A stretch of DNA of 64,000 nt from JALYNX01 sp963780755 (GTDB taxonomy: Bacteria; Actinomycetota; Acidimicrobiia; Spongiisociales; ZC4RG35). The DNA lies in contig CAWACX010000002.1 of assembly GCA_963780755.1 (NCBI GenBank), forward strand, positions 496,001-560,000, read 5' to 3'. A program made the translations under genes and the position numbers. Of the stretch, positions 26,757 through 37,408 are shown in pieces. The notes below the pieces were generated by a model. That model was given only the letters and a program-made list of their open reading frames with translations, was not told the origin of the DNA and ran no database searches. Every line of letters begins with the position of its first letter. Position 1 is the stretch's first letter.

Positions 26757-26862
26757 CTCAGGCCAGGCCGCCCTGCGTCACCCGGAGCGAACCGCTTAGG
26801 GCTGCTTCCTTCCGGATCTGACCCGATTCGCGGGGCTCCGCCGCGCAGGACCCAGCCGTCAA
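26757..26862 (-). ncRNA. ffs: Signal recognition particle RNA, small bacterial type (4.5S)
   Basis: The minus strand contains the SRP RNA core with the GGAAGGAAGCAGCC tetraloop-flanking motif near 26799-26814, preceded by GGTCAGATCC. The outer stem pairs GGCTGGGTCCTGCG (26844-26857) with CGCAGGGCGGCCTGGCC (26761-26777). This RNA binds Ffh and targets nascent membrane proteins. Ends are estimated from stem pairing. The remaining gap from 26599 to 27029 holds only this gene and the repeat before it. Confidence 0.88.
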
Positions 26863-27029
26863 CACCACGTGTCCATCGTCAGGGCCTTGGCCCCGGTGTC
26901 ACGCCACCCCTCGGGCGGGGAATTCGGCCCCGCATGTAGAGGATTTCGGGTACAGGGCACCCCTAGTGCCCCACCTAGCACGATCGGGTTTCAGGCTACC
27001 CCCGCCGCCACTGTTACCTTCCTCGACTC

Positions 27030-28193
27030 ATGGCTCTCTCCTCCTTCGGGCCCACCTTCCCCCGACTTTTCCTCGCTGCGCTCCTCCAGGAGATCTCGTT
27101 CATCCTGATGATCCACTTCCCCGGGTATCTCGAGGATCTCGGGGTCACCGAGTCCAGGATCGGTCTTCTCTACGCGGCGGCGGCGGTGCTCGCCTTGCTG
27201 ATGAGGCCCGCGCTCGGCCGCCTCCTCGACCTCACCCACCGGCGAACCGTGCTCCTCTTCGCCGGGGCCGGGAACATCGTGTTCATGCTGTTGATGGTGA
27301 CGACCACCATCTGGGGACCATGGCTCTGGATGATCTTCCTGTTCCACAAGGTCCTGCTCATCTCGCTGTTCACCACCATCCTCACCTATGGCGCAGACTC
27401 GATACCTGCCGAGCACCGGACGCAGGGACTCGCACTCTTCGGCCTATCCGGGCTGGTGCCGATCGCCATCGGCGGGGTGCTCGGGGACGTCGTGATCGAG
27501 GCGGCCGGCTTCGACGGGCTGTTCATCCTGTCTGCAGCGGCGATGCTTGGCTCCTGGTTGACGGTGTGGACCCTCCCCGTTCTGCCGATCATGGGTCGCC
27601 GGCCCCGACGCGGCTTCTGGCACGCTCTCGCCCAGCGCGACCTGCTCCCCCTTTGGTGGGTGACCCTGACTTTCAGCATCGGAATGGAGACGCTGTTCAC
27701 CTTCACCAGGACTTATGTGAGCGAGCGACAGGTCGGCTCGGCCGGCCTCTTCTTCGGCGTCTATGGGCTGACCGCAGCCACCACCCGCATCTTCGGAGGC
27801 AGCCGGTACGACCGTCTCCCGCAATCCCCACTGATCATCGGCTCCATCCTCAGCCTCGCGGTCTGCCTCGCCGTGATGGCGGTGGCGGGTTCCGCGGCGG
27901 TCCTGATCGTTGCCGCGGTAGCCGGGGGAATGGCCCACGGAGCCCTGTTCCCGATCCTCTCCAGCCAGGTCGTGAAACGGGCCCGGACCGCAGAGCGGGG
28001 GTCGGCGATGTCGATCTTCACTTCGATCTTCGACTTCTCGCTCTTGCTGTCGGCGCCGCTGGTCGGAGCCGCCATCGACGGCTTCGACTACCGGGTGGCG
28101 TTCGGGGCGGTGGCAATCGTCATCGTCCTCGGTGCCGTGGTCTACGCGATCTGGGACCGTCGCCTTTCCCTGGTCGAAGCCGGAGTCGGCTGA
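27030..28193 (+). CDS. MFS transporter
   Basis: The 387-residue protein has about 12 hydrophobic segments in the two-bundle MFS arrangement. The loop RPALGRLLDLTHRRTVLL between helices 2 and 3 is the usual MFS motif A position. Others include GIGLLYAAAAVLALL-type helices near residues 45-62. It starts at ATG 27030. Substrate cannot be inferred. It is convergent with tadA, with only three bases between the stops. Confidence 0.85.
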   Translation: MALSSFGPTFPRLFLAALLQEISFILMIHFPGYLEDLGVTESRIGLLYAAAAVLALLMRPALGRLLDLTHRRTVLLFAGAGNIVFMLLMVTTTIWGPWLWMIFLFHKVLLISLFTTILTYGADSIPAEHRTQGLALFGLSGLVPIAIGGVLGDVVIEAAGFDGLFILSAAAMLGSWLTVWTLPVLPIMGRRPRRGFWHALAQRDLLPLWWVTLTFSIGMETLFTFTRTYVSERQVGSAGLFFGVYGLTAATTRIFGGSRYDRLPQSPLIIGSILSLAVCLAVMAVAGSAAVLIVAAVAGGMAHGALFPILSSQVVKRARTAERGSAMSIFTSIFDFSLLLSAPLVGAAIDGFDYRVAFGAVAIVIVLGAVVYAIWDRRLSLVEAGVG

Positions 28194-28196
28194 CTT

Positions 28197-28667
28197 CTAC
28201 CTGCGGGCTGAGAAGAAGCTCTCCAGGAGGGCGGAGCATTCTCCGGCCATCACGCCTTCCACTAGGTCGACGCGGTGGTTGAGTCGCCGGTCCTGGGGGA
28301 TGTTGTAAAGGGACCAGGCGGCACCAGCCTTGGGGTCTGCGGCCCCGTAGACAATCCGCTCCAGCCGAGCGAGCACCGCCGCTCCGGCGCACATCGGACA
28401 GGGCTCGAGGGTGACCACCAGCGTGTGCCCCTCGAGGCGCCAGTCCCCGAGCTCCCGGGCCCGTCGGGAAAGGACCAGGACCTCGGCGTGGGCCGTGGGA
28501 TCCGACAGCTCCTCGCGTCGGTTGTGGTCCACAGCAACCACGGCACCGCCGGAGTCGAGGAGGACGGCTCCCACGGGCACATCGCCGGACCGGGCTGCCT
28601 CGGCGCCGGCTTCCAGGGCCGTTTTCATGGCATCCGTGTAGTCAGAGGGCGATATGGGATGGGGCAC
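28197..28667 (-). CDS. tadA: tRNA adenosine(34) deaminase TadA
   Basis: The 156-residue zinc enzyme converts A34 to inosine in tRNA-Arg(ACG). The catalytic motif is HAEV, with Glu as proton shuttle, and the zinc cysteines are in EPCPMCAGA. The N-terminal AARSGDVPVGAVLLD and the later YGAADPKAGAAWSLYN are also typical. A GTG start at 28667 is given. An ATG 39 bases downstream (MKTALEAG) is also possible. Its predicted substrate tRNA-Arg(ACG) is encoded at 57310. Confidence 0.93.
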   Translation of the reverse strand: MPHPISPSDYTDAMKTALEAGAEAARSGDVPVGAVLLDSGGAVVAVDHNRREELSDPTAHAEVLVLSRRARELGDWRLEGHTLVVTLEPCPMCAGAAVLARLERIVYGAADPKAGAAWSLYNIPQDRRLNHRVDLVEGVMAGECSALLESFFSARR

Positions 28668-28713
28668 GTCCTGGATTATCCTCTACTCGCCTGCCAGTTC
28701 TGGCAGGCTTCCA

Positions 28714-28804
28714 GGAGGGATCGCATAGTCCGGTCTAGTGCGCGGCACTGGAAATGCCGTTGGGGGTTTACGCTCCCTCGAGGGTTCAAATCCCTCTCCC
28801 TCCG
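28714..28804 (+). tRNA. tRNA-Ser (anticodon GGA)
   Basis: This is a class II tRNA with a long variable arm. Acceptor GGAGGGA pairs TCCCTCC. The anticodon loop CTGGAAA gives GGA. The T arm is GAGGG-TTCAAAT-CCCTC. The discriminator is G, and CCA is not encoded. It lies 36 bases from a second serine tRNA with nearly identical D and T arms. Confidence 0.93.
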
Positions 28805-28839
28805 CGAAGCCGGTCTCGGCGGTCAGGCCGCCGGCCCTT

Positions 28840-28930
28840 GGAGGGGTCGCATAGTCCGGTCTAGTGCGCGGCACTCGAAATGCCGTAGGGGGCTGACGCC
28901 TCCTCGAGGGTTCGAATCCCTCCCCCTCCG
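28840..28930 (+). tRNA. tRNA-Ser (anticodon CGA)
   Basis: Acceptor GGAGGGG pairs CCCCTCC. The anticodon loop CTCGAAA gives CGA. The T arm is GAGGG-TTCGAAT-CCCTC, and the discriminator is G. The D-arm text matches the GGA tRNA just upstream, which suggests a local duplication followed by anticodon change. Confidence 0.93.
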
Positions 28931-28965
28931 CCCAGGCTGAAGTGGTCCCGTCTGCGAGGAGCCAG

Positions 28966-29861
28966 ATGAGCAGCGAAACGGAGCGAGCCGGTGCCCGGCA
29001 CGTCAAGCCGCTCGCCATCGCCCTGGGCCTGATCGTCGCTTATGCGCTGGTCGAGGTGGTCGCCGCCATAAACACGGGATCCTTGTCTCTGCTGTCGGAC
29101 GCCGGGCACATGGGGACCGACGCCCTGGGGCTGGGCATGGCGTTGGCCGCGATCCTCACTGCCCAGGGTGCTTCCCGACGGGAGCGGCAGACCTACGGCC
29201 TCTATCGACTGGAGATCATGGCGGCCGCTGCGAATGCCCTGCTGCTGCTCCTCGTGGCCGGGTATGCCATCTTCGAGGGGGTGCGCCGGCTCTCGGATGC
29301 GCCATCTCTGGACGCCGGCCCGATGCTGATCGTCGGAATCGGCGGGTTGGTGGTCAACCTGGTCGCGGCCCGGATCCTCCGCGACGGGTCAAGGGAGAGC
29401 ATGAACGTCGAGGGTGCCTACGCGGAGGTGATGGCCGACTTCCTGGGCTCGGCCGGGGTGATCCTCGCCGCCGCTGATCTACCTTGCCACCGATTGGCCG
29501 TATGCCGACCCGCTGGTGGCGATCGCGATCGGGATCTGGATCATCATCAGGGCGGTGGCCCTGGGCCGGAAGGCACTCGCCGTCCTGGTGCAAGCGGCGC
29601 CGACCCGGGTGGATCTTGCCGCGGTGCGAGTCGGGCTCGCGGCGATCGACGGAGTCACCGATGTCCACGACCTCCACGTGCTGGACCTTGACCTCCGACA
29701 TGGACGTGGCCACCGCACACCTGGTGGTGGCCGACGATGCCGACACCCACCAGGTGCTGCATCGCGCTGGTGACAACCTGCGGGAGCGGTGGGGGATAGC
29801 CCATGCCACCGTCCAGGTGGAGCCGGAGAGCCACCGGGAGTGCGTCGAGGAGACCTGGTAG
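28966..29861 (+). CDS. Cation diffusion facilitator (CDF) efflux protein (two frame breaks)
   Basis: This is a zinc or similar divalent-metal antiporter of the CDF family, about 298 residues. The N-terminal part starts MSSETERAGARHVKPLAIAL. Membrane helix 2 carries the metal-site pattern SLLSDAGHMGTDALGL, and helix 5 has GAYAEVMADFLGSAGV. The frame shifts near 29473-29480, continuing IYLATDWPYADPLVAIAIGI. It shifts again near 29690, where HVW-TLTSDMDVATAHLVV and a C-terminal cytoplasmic domain read to 29861. Both breaks are removed by deleting one base each. RBS and ATG are at 28966. Confidence 0.85.
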
Positions 29862-29950
29862 GGGCCGGCGGCGCAGGTACTGAAAGCCAGATTCGGCCCA
29901 CTCGGCGCCGGCTTCCCTCGATGTTAGAAACGTGGGTGACTTAACACTTG

Positions 29951-30010
29951 TTGACGGGAGCATATGTCGGTGTCGTACGCTCGGCGTTGAAACGTTTAAG
30001 TCAAACGTTT
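29951..30010 (+). promoter_or_regulatory. Promoter and double LacI-family operator of the rhamnoside operon
   Basis: A TTGACG -35-like box is at 29951-29956. Two AAACGTTT palindromes follow, at 29990-29997 (context TTGAAACGTTTAA) and 30003-30010 (context CAAACGTTTCG), 13 bp apart. AAACGTTT is a common core for LacI/GalR-family operators. The same core is found at 38512-38519 in front of lacI and the aldolase gene, which links this operon to the LacI repressor encoded at 37409-38443. The -10 box is unclear. Confidence 0.75.
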
Positions 30011-30049
30011 CGAGAGCGCCGCGGGGCGCGCCTGATGAGGAGGATATGC

Positions 30050-31421
30050 ATGAAACTGTTTTCGCGACGGTGGGCGGTGGTCCTTGCGGTGATCGCTCTC
30101 GTTGTCGTTGCATGTGGCGATGGGTCGGCATCGACCACCACCGCCGCACCCGATGACAGCGGCAGCACGGCCCCGCCGGGGACCGAGGCCCCGGCCACCA
30201 CAGCTGCCCCAACGGATGAACCTGTGACCCTCTCGTTCCTGATCGATGACAATCAGGTGACGATCGACTCGGCCGAGGCCCTGACGGCCGCATTCACAGC
30301 AGCCAACCCGAATATCACGTTCGAGATCGAGACCCGGCCCGGCGGTGGGGAAGGCGACAACATCGTCAAGACCCGTCTTGCCACCGGTGAGATGACGGAC
30401 ATCTTCTGGTACAACACCGGCTCCCTGTTCCAGGCGCTCAACCCGACCGAGACCATCGTCCCGATCACGGAAGAGCCCTTCGTCGAGAACATCGTGGACT
30501 CGTTCCTCCCGACGGTCACCGCCGAGGAGAACGTGTACGGGGTGCCCAGCCAAACAGCCATGGGCGGTGGTGTTCTCTACAACAAGGCGATCTACGAAGA
30601 TCTCGGCCTGAGCGTGCCCACCACCTGGGACGAGTTCGCGGCGAACAACGAGGCGATCCTCGCCGCCGGGATAGCCCCGGTTGGCCAGACCTACACCGAC
30701 ACCTGGACCTCGCAGCTGTTCGTTCTGGCCGACTTCTACAACATCCAGACCGAAGACCCGGACTGGGCGGAGAAGTACACCAACAACCAGGCGAAGTACG
30801 TCGACCAGCCTGCGCTCGCAGGTTTCGAGCGCCTACAGCAGGGATTCGAAGCCGGCTGGTATCAGCAGGACTTTGGATCGACGACCTTCGACGACGGGCT
30901 CAACCTGCTCGCTACCGGCGAGATCGCCCACTATCCGATGCTGACCTTTGCCCTCGGGGCAATCGCCGACGAACCATCCCGACGCTGTTCAGGACATTGG
31001 GTTCTTCGGGCAGCCCGGCAACGACGCGGCGACCAATGGGTCCACGATCTGGATGCCGGCCGGCATCTACATCGCGGCAACGAGTGAGCAGCAAGACGCG
31101 GCCAAGCAGTTCCTTGCGTTCGTCGCCTCAGTCGAGGGAACCGAGGCCCTGACCGCCGCGGTGGCGCCGCAAGGCCCGTACATGATCGAGGGGTCGTCGC
31201 TCCCGGCGGACACACTGCCGGCCGTGCTCGACATCCAGGCCTACATCGATGCAGGGAAGACGGCGCCCGCGCTCGAGTTCCTGTCCCCGATCAAGGGCCC
31301 CAACCTGGAGTTCCTCACGGTTGCGGTCGGTTCGGGTCTCCAGAGTGCCGCGGATGCTGCAGCCGATTACGACGAAGACGTCATCGCCCAGGCCCAGCAA
31401 CTCGGCCTCCCTGGTTGGTGA
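30050..31421 (+). CDS. Sugar ABC transporter substrate-binding lipoprotein (one frame break)
   Basis: This is an extracellular binding protein of the family-1 type, about 456 residues. The start MKLFSRRWAVVLAVIALVVV leads into a lipobox ending ACGDG, so Cys is the likely lipid anchor. A Thr/Ala/Pro-rich linker precedes the domain. Family text includes TRLATGEMTDIFWYNTGSLF and GVPSQTAMGGGVLYNKAIYE. The frame breaks near 30975-30982, where ADE-HPDAVQDIGFF continues in the next frame. One extra C restores it. The ATG at 30050 has an AGGAGGAT ribosome site eight bases upstream. First gene of the operon. Confidence 0.88.
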
Positions 31422-31458
31422 GCCAACAAGCCGAACCCATTTCCAAAGTCGATAGTTT

Positions 31459-31492
31459 GAGCACTGGCGGGGCAGCAGCCCCGCCAGTGCTC
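31459..31492 (+). promoter_or_regulatory. Intercistronic stem-loop between binding protein and permease genes
   Basis: A perfect 15-bp stem (GAGCACTGGCGGGGC with its complement) closes an AGCA loop. It lies after the binding-protein stop (31421) and before the preferred permease ATG (31511). No T-run follows, so it is more likely an mRNA-stabilising or attenuating hairpin than a terminator. Such hairpins after binding-protein genes let that protein be made in excess over the permeases. Confidence 0.75.
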
Positions 31493-31510
31493 GACGTGAA
31501 GGATCGACGA

Positions 31511-32381
31511 ATGGCGGCGCCTTCCCTGAAGGACCGGGCGTACCCCCACGCCTTCTACATCCCGGCCGCGATCGTCTACGCCGTCCTGTTCATCGTTCCC
31601 ACGGGGATGGCCTTCTTCTTCAGTCTCACCCGCTGGTCGTTGTTCGATTGGGAGTTCATCGGATTCGAGAACTTCGTCCTCTTCTTCAACCGGCCGGCGT
31701 TGGTCGAGCAGCATGCGCAACACGCTGATCTATGCGGTGGTCACCAGCGGTTTGAAAGTGGTCATCGGGCTCTCGCTCGCCGTTCTCTTCACTTCGATGA
31801 TCCGGCTCAAGACCGTCATGAGGTCGATGGTGTTCTTCCCGGTGATCGTCAGCATCGTCGCCGTTGGCATCACCTTCAAGATCCTGATGCATCCCTCCGA
31901 AGGCCTGATCAACAAGACGATCGCCCTCCTCGGTGGCGTGGGCCCTGCCTGGCTCACCGATCCCCAGATCGCCCTGCTCTCGGTGGCTCTGGTCGATGTC
32001 TGGAGGGGGGTCGGCATCGCACTTGTGATCTTCATCGCCGGCATCGTCTCCATTCCCGAGGAGTACACGGATGCGGTCCGGATCGATGGTGGCGCCTGGG
32101 CCCGGTTCCGCTACGTGATCGTCCCCTTGAGCCGCAACGCCACCTTCACCGTGATCCTGCTCTCCCTGATTGGCGGCCTTCGCAGCTTCGACCTGATCTG
32201 GACCATGACCGGGGGAGGCCCGGGGTTCACGACGGATGTGATCGCATCGGCGATCTTCAAGCAGTACCAGGCGGGGTTCTACGGGCTGTCCACCGCGGGG
32301 AACGTGATCCTGTTCATCGCAATCAGCGTCATCGTCTTTCCGTTGATGCGGTACTTCAACCGCAAGGAACTCGACCTATGA
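31511..32381 (+). CDS. Sugar ABC transporter permease, MalF type (one frame break)
   Basis: This inner-membrane permease is about 289 residues. The preferred ATG at 31511 has GAAGG at 31498-31502, and the strong hairpin then lies upstream of it. The alternative GTG at 31418 would place the hairpin in coding sequence. The text starts MAAPSLKDRAYPHAFYIPAA. The frame changes near 31705 (PALVE to SMRNTLIYAVV) by one extra base. The EAA loop reads EEYTDAVRIDGGAWARFRYV, the coupling site for the ATPase. The stop overlaps the next gene (ATGA). Confidence 0.87.
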
Positions 32382-33205
32382 GGCTGGTGCGCCGGTGGTG
32401 GGTCGATGGCGTGGCGCTGGCGATCGGCACCGTGGTGTTTCTGGTCCCCTTCGCCTTCATCATCCTCACCGCGGGCAAGGACCAGGCGGAAGCTGCCTTG
32501 CTCGACTTCACCTGGCCCACCGAGTGGCACCTCTGGGACAACCTTCAGGAGGTGTTGACCGCACGTGATGGCATCGCCGTCACCGCACTCAGGAACAGCT
32601 TCATACTCACCATCGCCTCGGTGGCGCTCATCGTCTTCGTCTCCTCGATGGTCGCCTTCGTGCAGCAACGCCGAAAGGATCGGCTCAGCTCGTTGGCCAG
32701 CGTCCTGCTGCTTGCCGGCCTGATCATCCCGCCGGCGGTGGTGCCCACCATCTTCGTCCTGCAGTTCTTCGGGCTGTTCAAGACCCTGATCGGCTTGATC
32801 CTGATCCACCTGGCCTTTGCCCTGCCCTTCGCCGTGATCGTCCTTCGCGCCTTCGTCGGCACGATCCCACGCGAGATCGATGAGGCTGCCATCGTCGACG
32901 GAGCCTCACCGATGACCCTGTTCTTTCGGGTCATCTTCCCCCTGATCCGCCCCGCGGTGATCACCGTGATCGTGGTGAACGCGGTCCTCATCTACAACGA
33001 CTTCGTGTACGCGCTCTACTTCCTGCCCGGGGACGAGAACGCCACCGTCCAGCTCACACTGTTCAACTTCCAGAGCCAGTTCCTCACCCAGTGGAACCTG
33101 CTCTTCATGAATGTGGTGTTGATCACCATCCCGCCCCTGATCATGTTCATCCTCTTCAGCCGGAAGATCGTCTCTGGATTGGCCGCCGGCGCGGTCAAGG
33201 GATAG
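32378..33205 (+). CDS. Sugar ABC transporter permease, MalG type
   Basis: The 275-residue permease is intact, with six membrane helices. The start MRLVRRWWVDGVALAIGTVV overlaps the previous stop. The EAA motif is EIDEAAIVDGASPMTLFFRV. The C-terminus SRKIVSGLAAGAVKG is the family signature. It pairs with the MalF-type permease for import of an oligosaccharide. No ATPase gene is in the cluster, so a shared MsiK-like ATPase elsewhere is presumed. Confidence 0.93.
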   Translation: MRLVRRWWVDGVALAIGTVVFLVPFAFIILTAGKDQAEAALLDFTWPTEWHLWDNLQEVLTARDGIAVTALRNSFILTIASVALIVFVSSMVAFVQQRRKDRLSSLASVLLLAGLIIPPAVVPTIFVLQFFGLFKTLIGLILIHLAFALPFAVIVLRAFVGTIPREIDEAAIVDGASPMTLFFRVIFPLIRPAVITVIVVNAVLIYNDFVYALYFLPGDENATVQLTLFNFQSQFLTQWNLLFMNVVLITIPPLIMFILFSRKIVSGLAAGAVKG

Positions 33206-33247
33206 CTCTCATCGACTCTGTGAACAACGACCCGCTAGGAGACTCCT

Positions 33248-35973
33248 TTGCCCACTGACCAGTCAGACCACCCCGTTATCGCCAGCCTTTCCTGTCAGTT
33301 GCCTGAGGGGATCATCGGTCTCGGCAAGGAAGCGGTCCGCCTCTCCTGGAGAGTGACTTCCGCTGAAGCGAGCGCACGGCAGACCGGATACGAGATCCAG
33401 TGCTCCAGCTCGCCCGACTTCGGCGATCTGCTCGCCACCTCTGGCGAAATGGTGAGCTCGCAGCAGGTGGGGGTGGCCGCGCCCGGTCCGCTCATGAAGA
33501 GCCGTGAGATCAGGTTCTTCCGGGTGCGGATCGAGACCGAGGCCGGCTGGACCGACTGGGGACCGACCCTGGAGGTGGAGAGCGGGCTATTGGAAGCGTC
33601 GGATTGGTCGGCCGAGGCGATCACCCTTGCCGGCGATACGGGAGCCGACCGTCAAGCTCCTTGCCCGCTGCTGCGCCGCGAATTCGAGGTCGACGGCGAC
33701 GTTGCCCGGGCCCGGCTCTATCTGACCGCGCTCGGTGTTTGCGATGTCGCGATCAACGGGACCCCAGTCAGTGACGAGCTCTTCCACCCCGGATGGTCTA
33801 CCTACCGGCATCGTCTCCTTTCTGCCACGCTATGACGTGACCAGCCTCTTGCGGGAGGGGAGCAACGTCATCTCGGCCACTCTCGGCGATGGCTGGTACC
33901 GGGGTCGGCTGGGTTGGAACCCCGAGGGAGACCGCTGCAACTACGGCGAGGAGCTCGGCCTCATCGCCCAACTGGAGATCGAGGCCGGGACGGGCGAGTC
34001 GCAACGCGTCGTCAGCGATCGAGAGTTGGAAAGCCTCCACCGGTTCGGTCCGGTCGGCGGACTTCTATGACGGTGCGGTCGTCGACCTCCGACAAGAGCA
34101 AGCCGGGTGGGATCTCCCTGGTTTCGACGACAGCCACTGGGGTCCGGTCAAGGTCGTCCCGTACGACCGGACGGTGATCCAGCCTCGGGTCGCGGCGCCG
34201 GTGCGCCGAGTTGCGACCCTGCATCCCGAGATCACCGAAGAGGCCCGACGGCTCCATCGCCCTCGATGGGGGTCAGAACATCGCAGGATTCGTGAGCCTG
34301 ACGATGCGCGGTCGCCCGGGCGACGAGGTCAGGGTGCGCCACGCCGAGATCCTGGCGCCTGGACGGGTCGCTTCACACCCATCCGCTGAGGTCGGCGAAG
34401 GCGACCGACACCTACACCCTGGCAGGTGAAGAGGAGGTCGAGCTCGAGCCGGCCTTCACCTTCCACGGCTTCAGGTATGCAGAGGTCGAGAGCGAGGCGG
34501 AGCTCGTTTCCGCCGAGTTCGTCGCGATCAGCAGCGACCTGACGCCAAGGTCGAGCTTCGAGTGCTCCCACCCCGGCCTCAATCGCTTCCATGAGAACGT
34601 GGTGTGGTCGCAACGGGACAATTTCGTCTCCCTGCCGACCGATTGCCCGCAACGGGATGAGAGACTCGGTTGGACAGGAGACGCCCAGGCCTTCGCGCCC
34701 ACCGCTTGCACCCTCTTCGATTCCCAAGCGTTCTGGCTGAGTTGGCTGGCGGACCTGAGCCTCGACCAGGACGACGACTTGGGGCCTCCCGCCGTCGTTC
34801 CCGATGTGGTCATCGAGGGCGAGGCCCGTTTTGGGCGGGCCGGGTGGGCAGATGCCGCCGCCATCGTGCCCTGGGCGGTTTACGAGTCCTACGGCGATCC
34901 GACAGTTCTCGAGCGCCAGTTCGACAGCATGCTGCGCTGGGTCGATTCGCTCGTTGCCCGGCGCGGGGCCGATGGGCTTCTCGGCCCGGCAATGCAGTTT
35001 GGGGACTGGCTCGACCCCGATGCCCCCATGGATCGCCCCTGGGAAGCCAAGGCCGACGCGGTGTTCCTGTCCAATGCCTTCTTCTCCCACAGTGCACGCC
35101 TGCTGGCGGAGGCGGCCGAGGTTCTGTCCAAGGCGCCCGAGGTGGTCGAGAAGTACCGAGCGATCGCCGATGAAGTTGCCTCTCTGACCTGGGAGCGATG
35201 GGGAGGGCACATACGAGAGACACAGACCGGATGTGCCGTGGCGCTTCAGTTCGACATCGTCCCCGAATCAGAGCGGCCCAAAGTTGCGGCAAGCCTCGCC
35301 CGGATGGTCCGCGAAGTCGGTGGGCGGGTGTCGACCGGGTTCCTCGGCACCCCGCTGGTCCTCCCGGCGCTCTCATCGTCCGGGTTCTACGACGAGGCCT
35401 ACGCGATGCTTCTCCGCAACCGAGTTCCCCTCGTGGCTCTATCAGGTCGAGATGGGCGCCACCACGGTTTGGGAGCGATGGGACGCGATCCGGCCCGACG
35501 GGTCGATTCACCCGGGAACCATGTCGACCCCGTTCGAGGAGGACGGCGACTCCGAGGAGGGGAACATGCTCTCCTTCAACCACTATGCGTATGGGGCGGT
35601 CATCGACTGGGTGTATCGGCACCTCGCCGGCATCGCCCCCGATTTGGGCCAGCCTGGGTATCGACGAATCGTCTTTGCCCCCCGCCCGACCGCTGGGATC
35701 AGTTGGGCCCGCGCTTCGGTCGAAACTCCATATGGCCAGGCTGCGATCTCCTGGGACCTCGACAGCAGTGCCGTGCTCGTTGTCGATCTCGAGGTCCCAT
35801 TCGGGAGCACCGGGATCTTCGTCGCTCCGGCGACGGCCGAATCGACGATTCGCCTCGATGGTCGGGACCATGGTGACCGGGTTGATCTGCCACCAGGCCA
35901 TCACCGGGTCGAGGTGACGAGGCCGCTGTTGGCAGATCCCTCGCGTGCGATCGCCTCGTCTCAGGATCATTGA
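33248..35973 (+). CDS. GH78 alpha-L-rhamnosidase (five frame breaks)
   Basis: The enzyme releases terminal L-rhamnose from rhamnosides. Restored length is about 908 residues, normal for GH78. TTG 33248 is preceded by AGGAG at 33237-33241. The N-terminal beta-sandwich has RARLYLTALGVCDVAINGTP. The catalytic (alpha/alpha)6 barrel has the GH78 hallmark DCPQRDERLGWTGDAQAF, and GATTVWERWDAI further on. A C-terminal beta domain ends the protein. Frame breaks fall near 33812, 34045, 34235, 34355 and 35427; conserved text resumes in the next frame each time. No signal peptide is seen, so it probably acts inside the cell after import. Confidence 0.85.
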
Positions 35974-35987
35974 AGGGAGCCCTCGCA

Positions 35988-37401
35988 ATGCAACAGCCGA
36001 CCTTGACTTCCGACACCAAGTCGTCGCCGCAGAAATTTCCGACCGGGTTCCGCTGGGGCGTCGCCACCGCGGCCTATCAGATAGAGGGCGCAGCCGACGA
36101 AGGCGGCCGGGAGCCGTCGATCTGGGACACGTTTTCCAGGATGCCTGGCAATACCTTCAATGGGGACACCGGGGATGTTGCCTGCGACCACTACCACAGG
36201 TTCGAAGAGGACATCGACCTCATGGAGTCCGTTGGCGTCACCGATTACCGGCTCTCGATCTCCTGGAGCCGACTCCTCACCGGCTCCAAGCCCAATCGCG
36301 AGGGTGTGGACTTCTATCGCAGGTTGCTGACGAGCCTGCAGAACGCAGGCATCACACCTTGGGTGACGCTGTACCACTGGGATCTGCCGCAGGGCTGGAG
36401 GACGCGGGTGGATGGCCGTCCCGGGAGACCGCGAGCGGTTCGCCGACTACGCAGTGGCGGCCCACGCCGCCTTGGGTGATCTGGCCAGCAACTGGATAAC
36501 AGTCAACGAACCGGTCAACAGTTCATTGCTGGGATACGCCGCAGGGATTCACGCCCCGGGGATCAAGAGCCCGCTGTGCCGGCCTCGCCGCGGCCCACCA
36601 CCTCCATCTCGGGCATGGCCTGGCCACGCGAGCCATAAAGGAGCAGGACTCCACGGCACAGGTGGGCCCCGCTTTTCTCCTGACCCCGGTTCATCCTGCG
36701 ACCTCGACCGCCGCAGACCGGGCCGCGGCTGTGAAGCTGGACGGAGTCCTAACCGGCTCTTCCTGGATCCCGTTTTCCGTGCCGCCTATCCAGTCGATCT
36801 GCTCGAGGACGTGGAGCGATACGGGTTCTCCGACCGTCATCGAGGATGGCGACCTCGAGATCATCGGAACACCTGTCGATTTCCTCGGGGTCAACTACTA
36901 CTTCCGGGTGGTCGTCAGTTCCGAGCCACAGGGCTCGGGCTCCTCATTCGACTGGCGGCGCGATGCCTGGGTCGGGATGCGAAGACGTTTATCCAGTGGA
37001 GGTCGACGGGGTGAGGACCGAGATGGGGTGGGAGATCTACCCGGAAGGACTGAACGAGGTTTTGACCCGAGTGGCACGGGATTACACCCAGGTGCCCCTC
37101 TACATAACTGAGAGCGGCGCCGCTTTCGCCGACGAGGTGACTGCTGACGCCCTCGTGCAGGACTTCGACAGGGTGGACTACATGAGGTCGCACATCTCCA
37201 GCGCCAAGAAGGCGATCGATCGAGGCGTCAACCTGCGCGGCTACTTCGCCTGGTCCCTGCTCGACAACTTCGAGTGGACGTTCGGGTACGCGAAGCGGTT
37301 CGGACTTGTGCATGTCGACTTCGAGACCCAGGTCAGGACTCCGAAGCAGAGCGCAGCCTGGTATCGGGAATCTGATCCTCGACAACAGGCTCTCTATCTG
37401 A
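35988..37401 (+). CDS. GH1 beta-glucosidase (seven frame breaks)
   Basis: This family-1 glycosidase hydrolyses beta-glucosides. Restored length is about 471 residues, typical for GH1. It opens FPTGFRWGVATAAYQIEGAA. The acid/base is in ITVNEPVNS and the nucleophile Glu in YITESGAAF, and YFAWSLLDNFEWTFGYAKRF is the C-terminal signature. Frames change near 36394, 36432, 36575, 36745, 36835, 36970 and 37368. The last change gives a natural ending NLILDNRLSI with stop at 37399-37401. A longer reading in the previous frame would overlap lacI. RBS GAAGGGAG precedes ATG 35988. Confidence 0.82.
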
Positions 37402-37408
37402 GGGGGGC

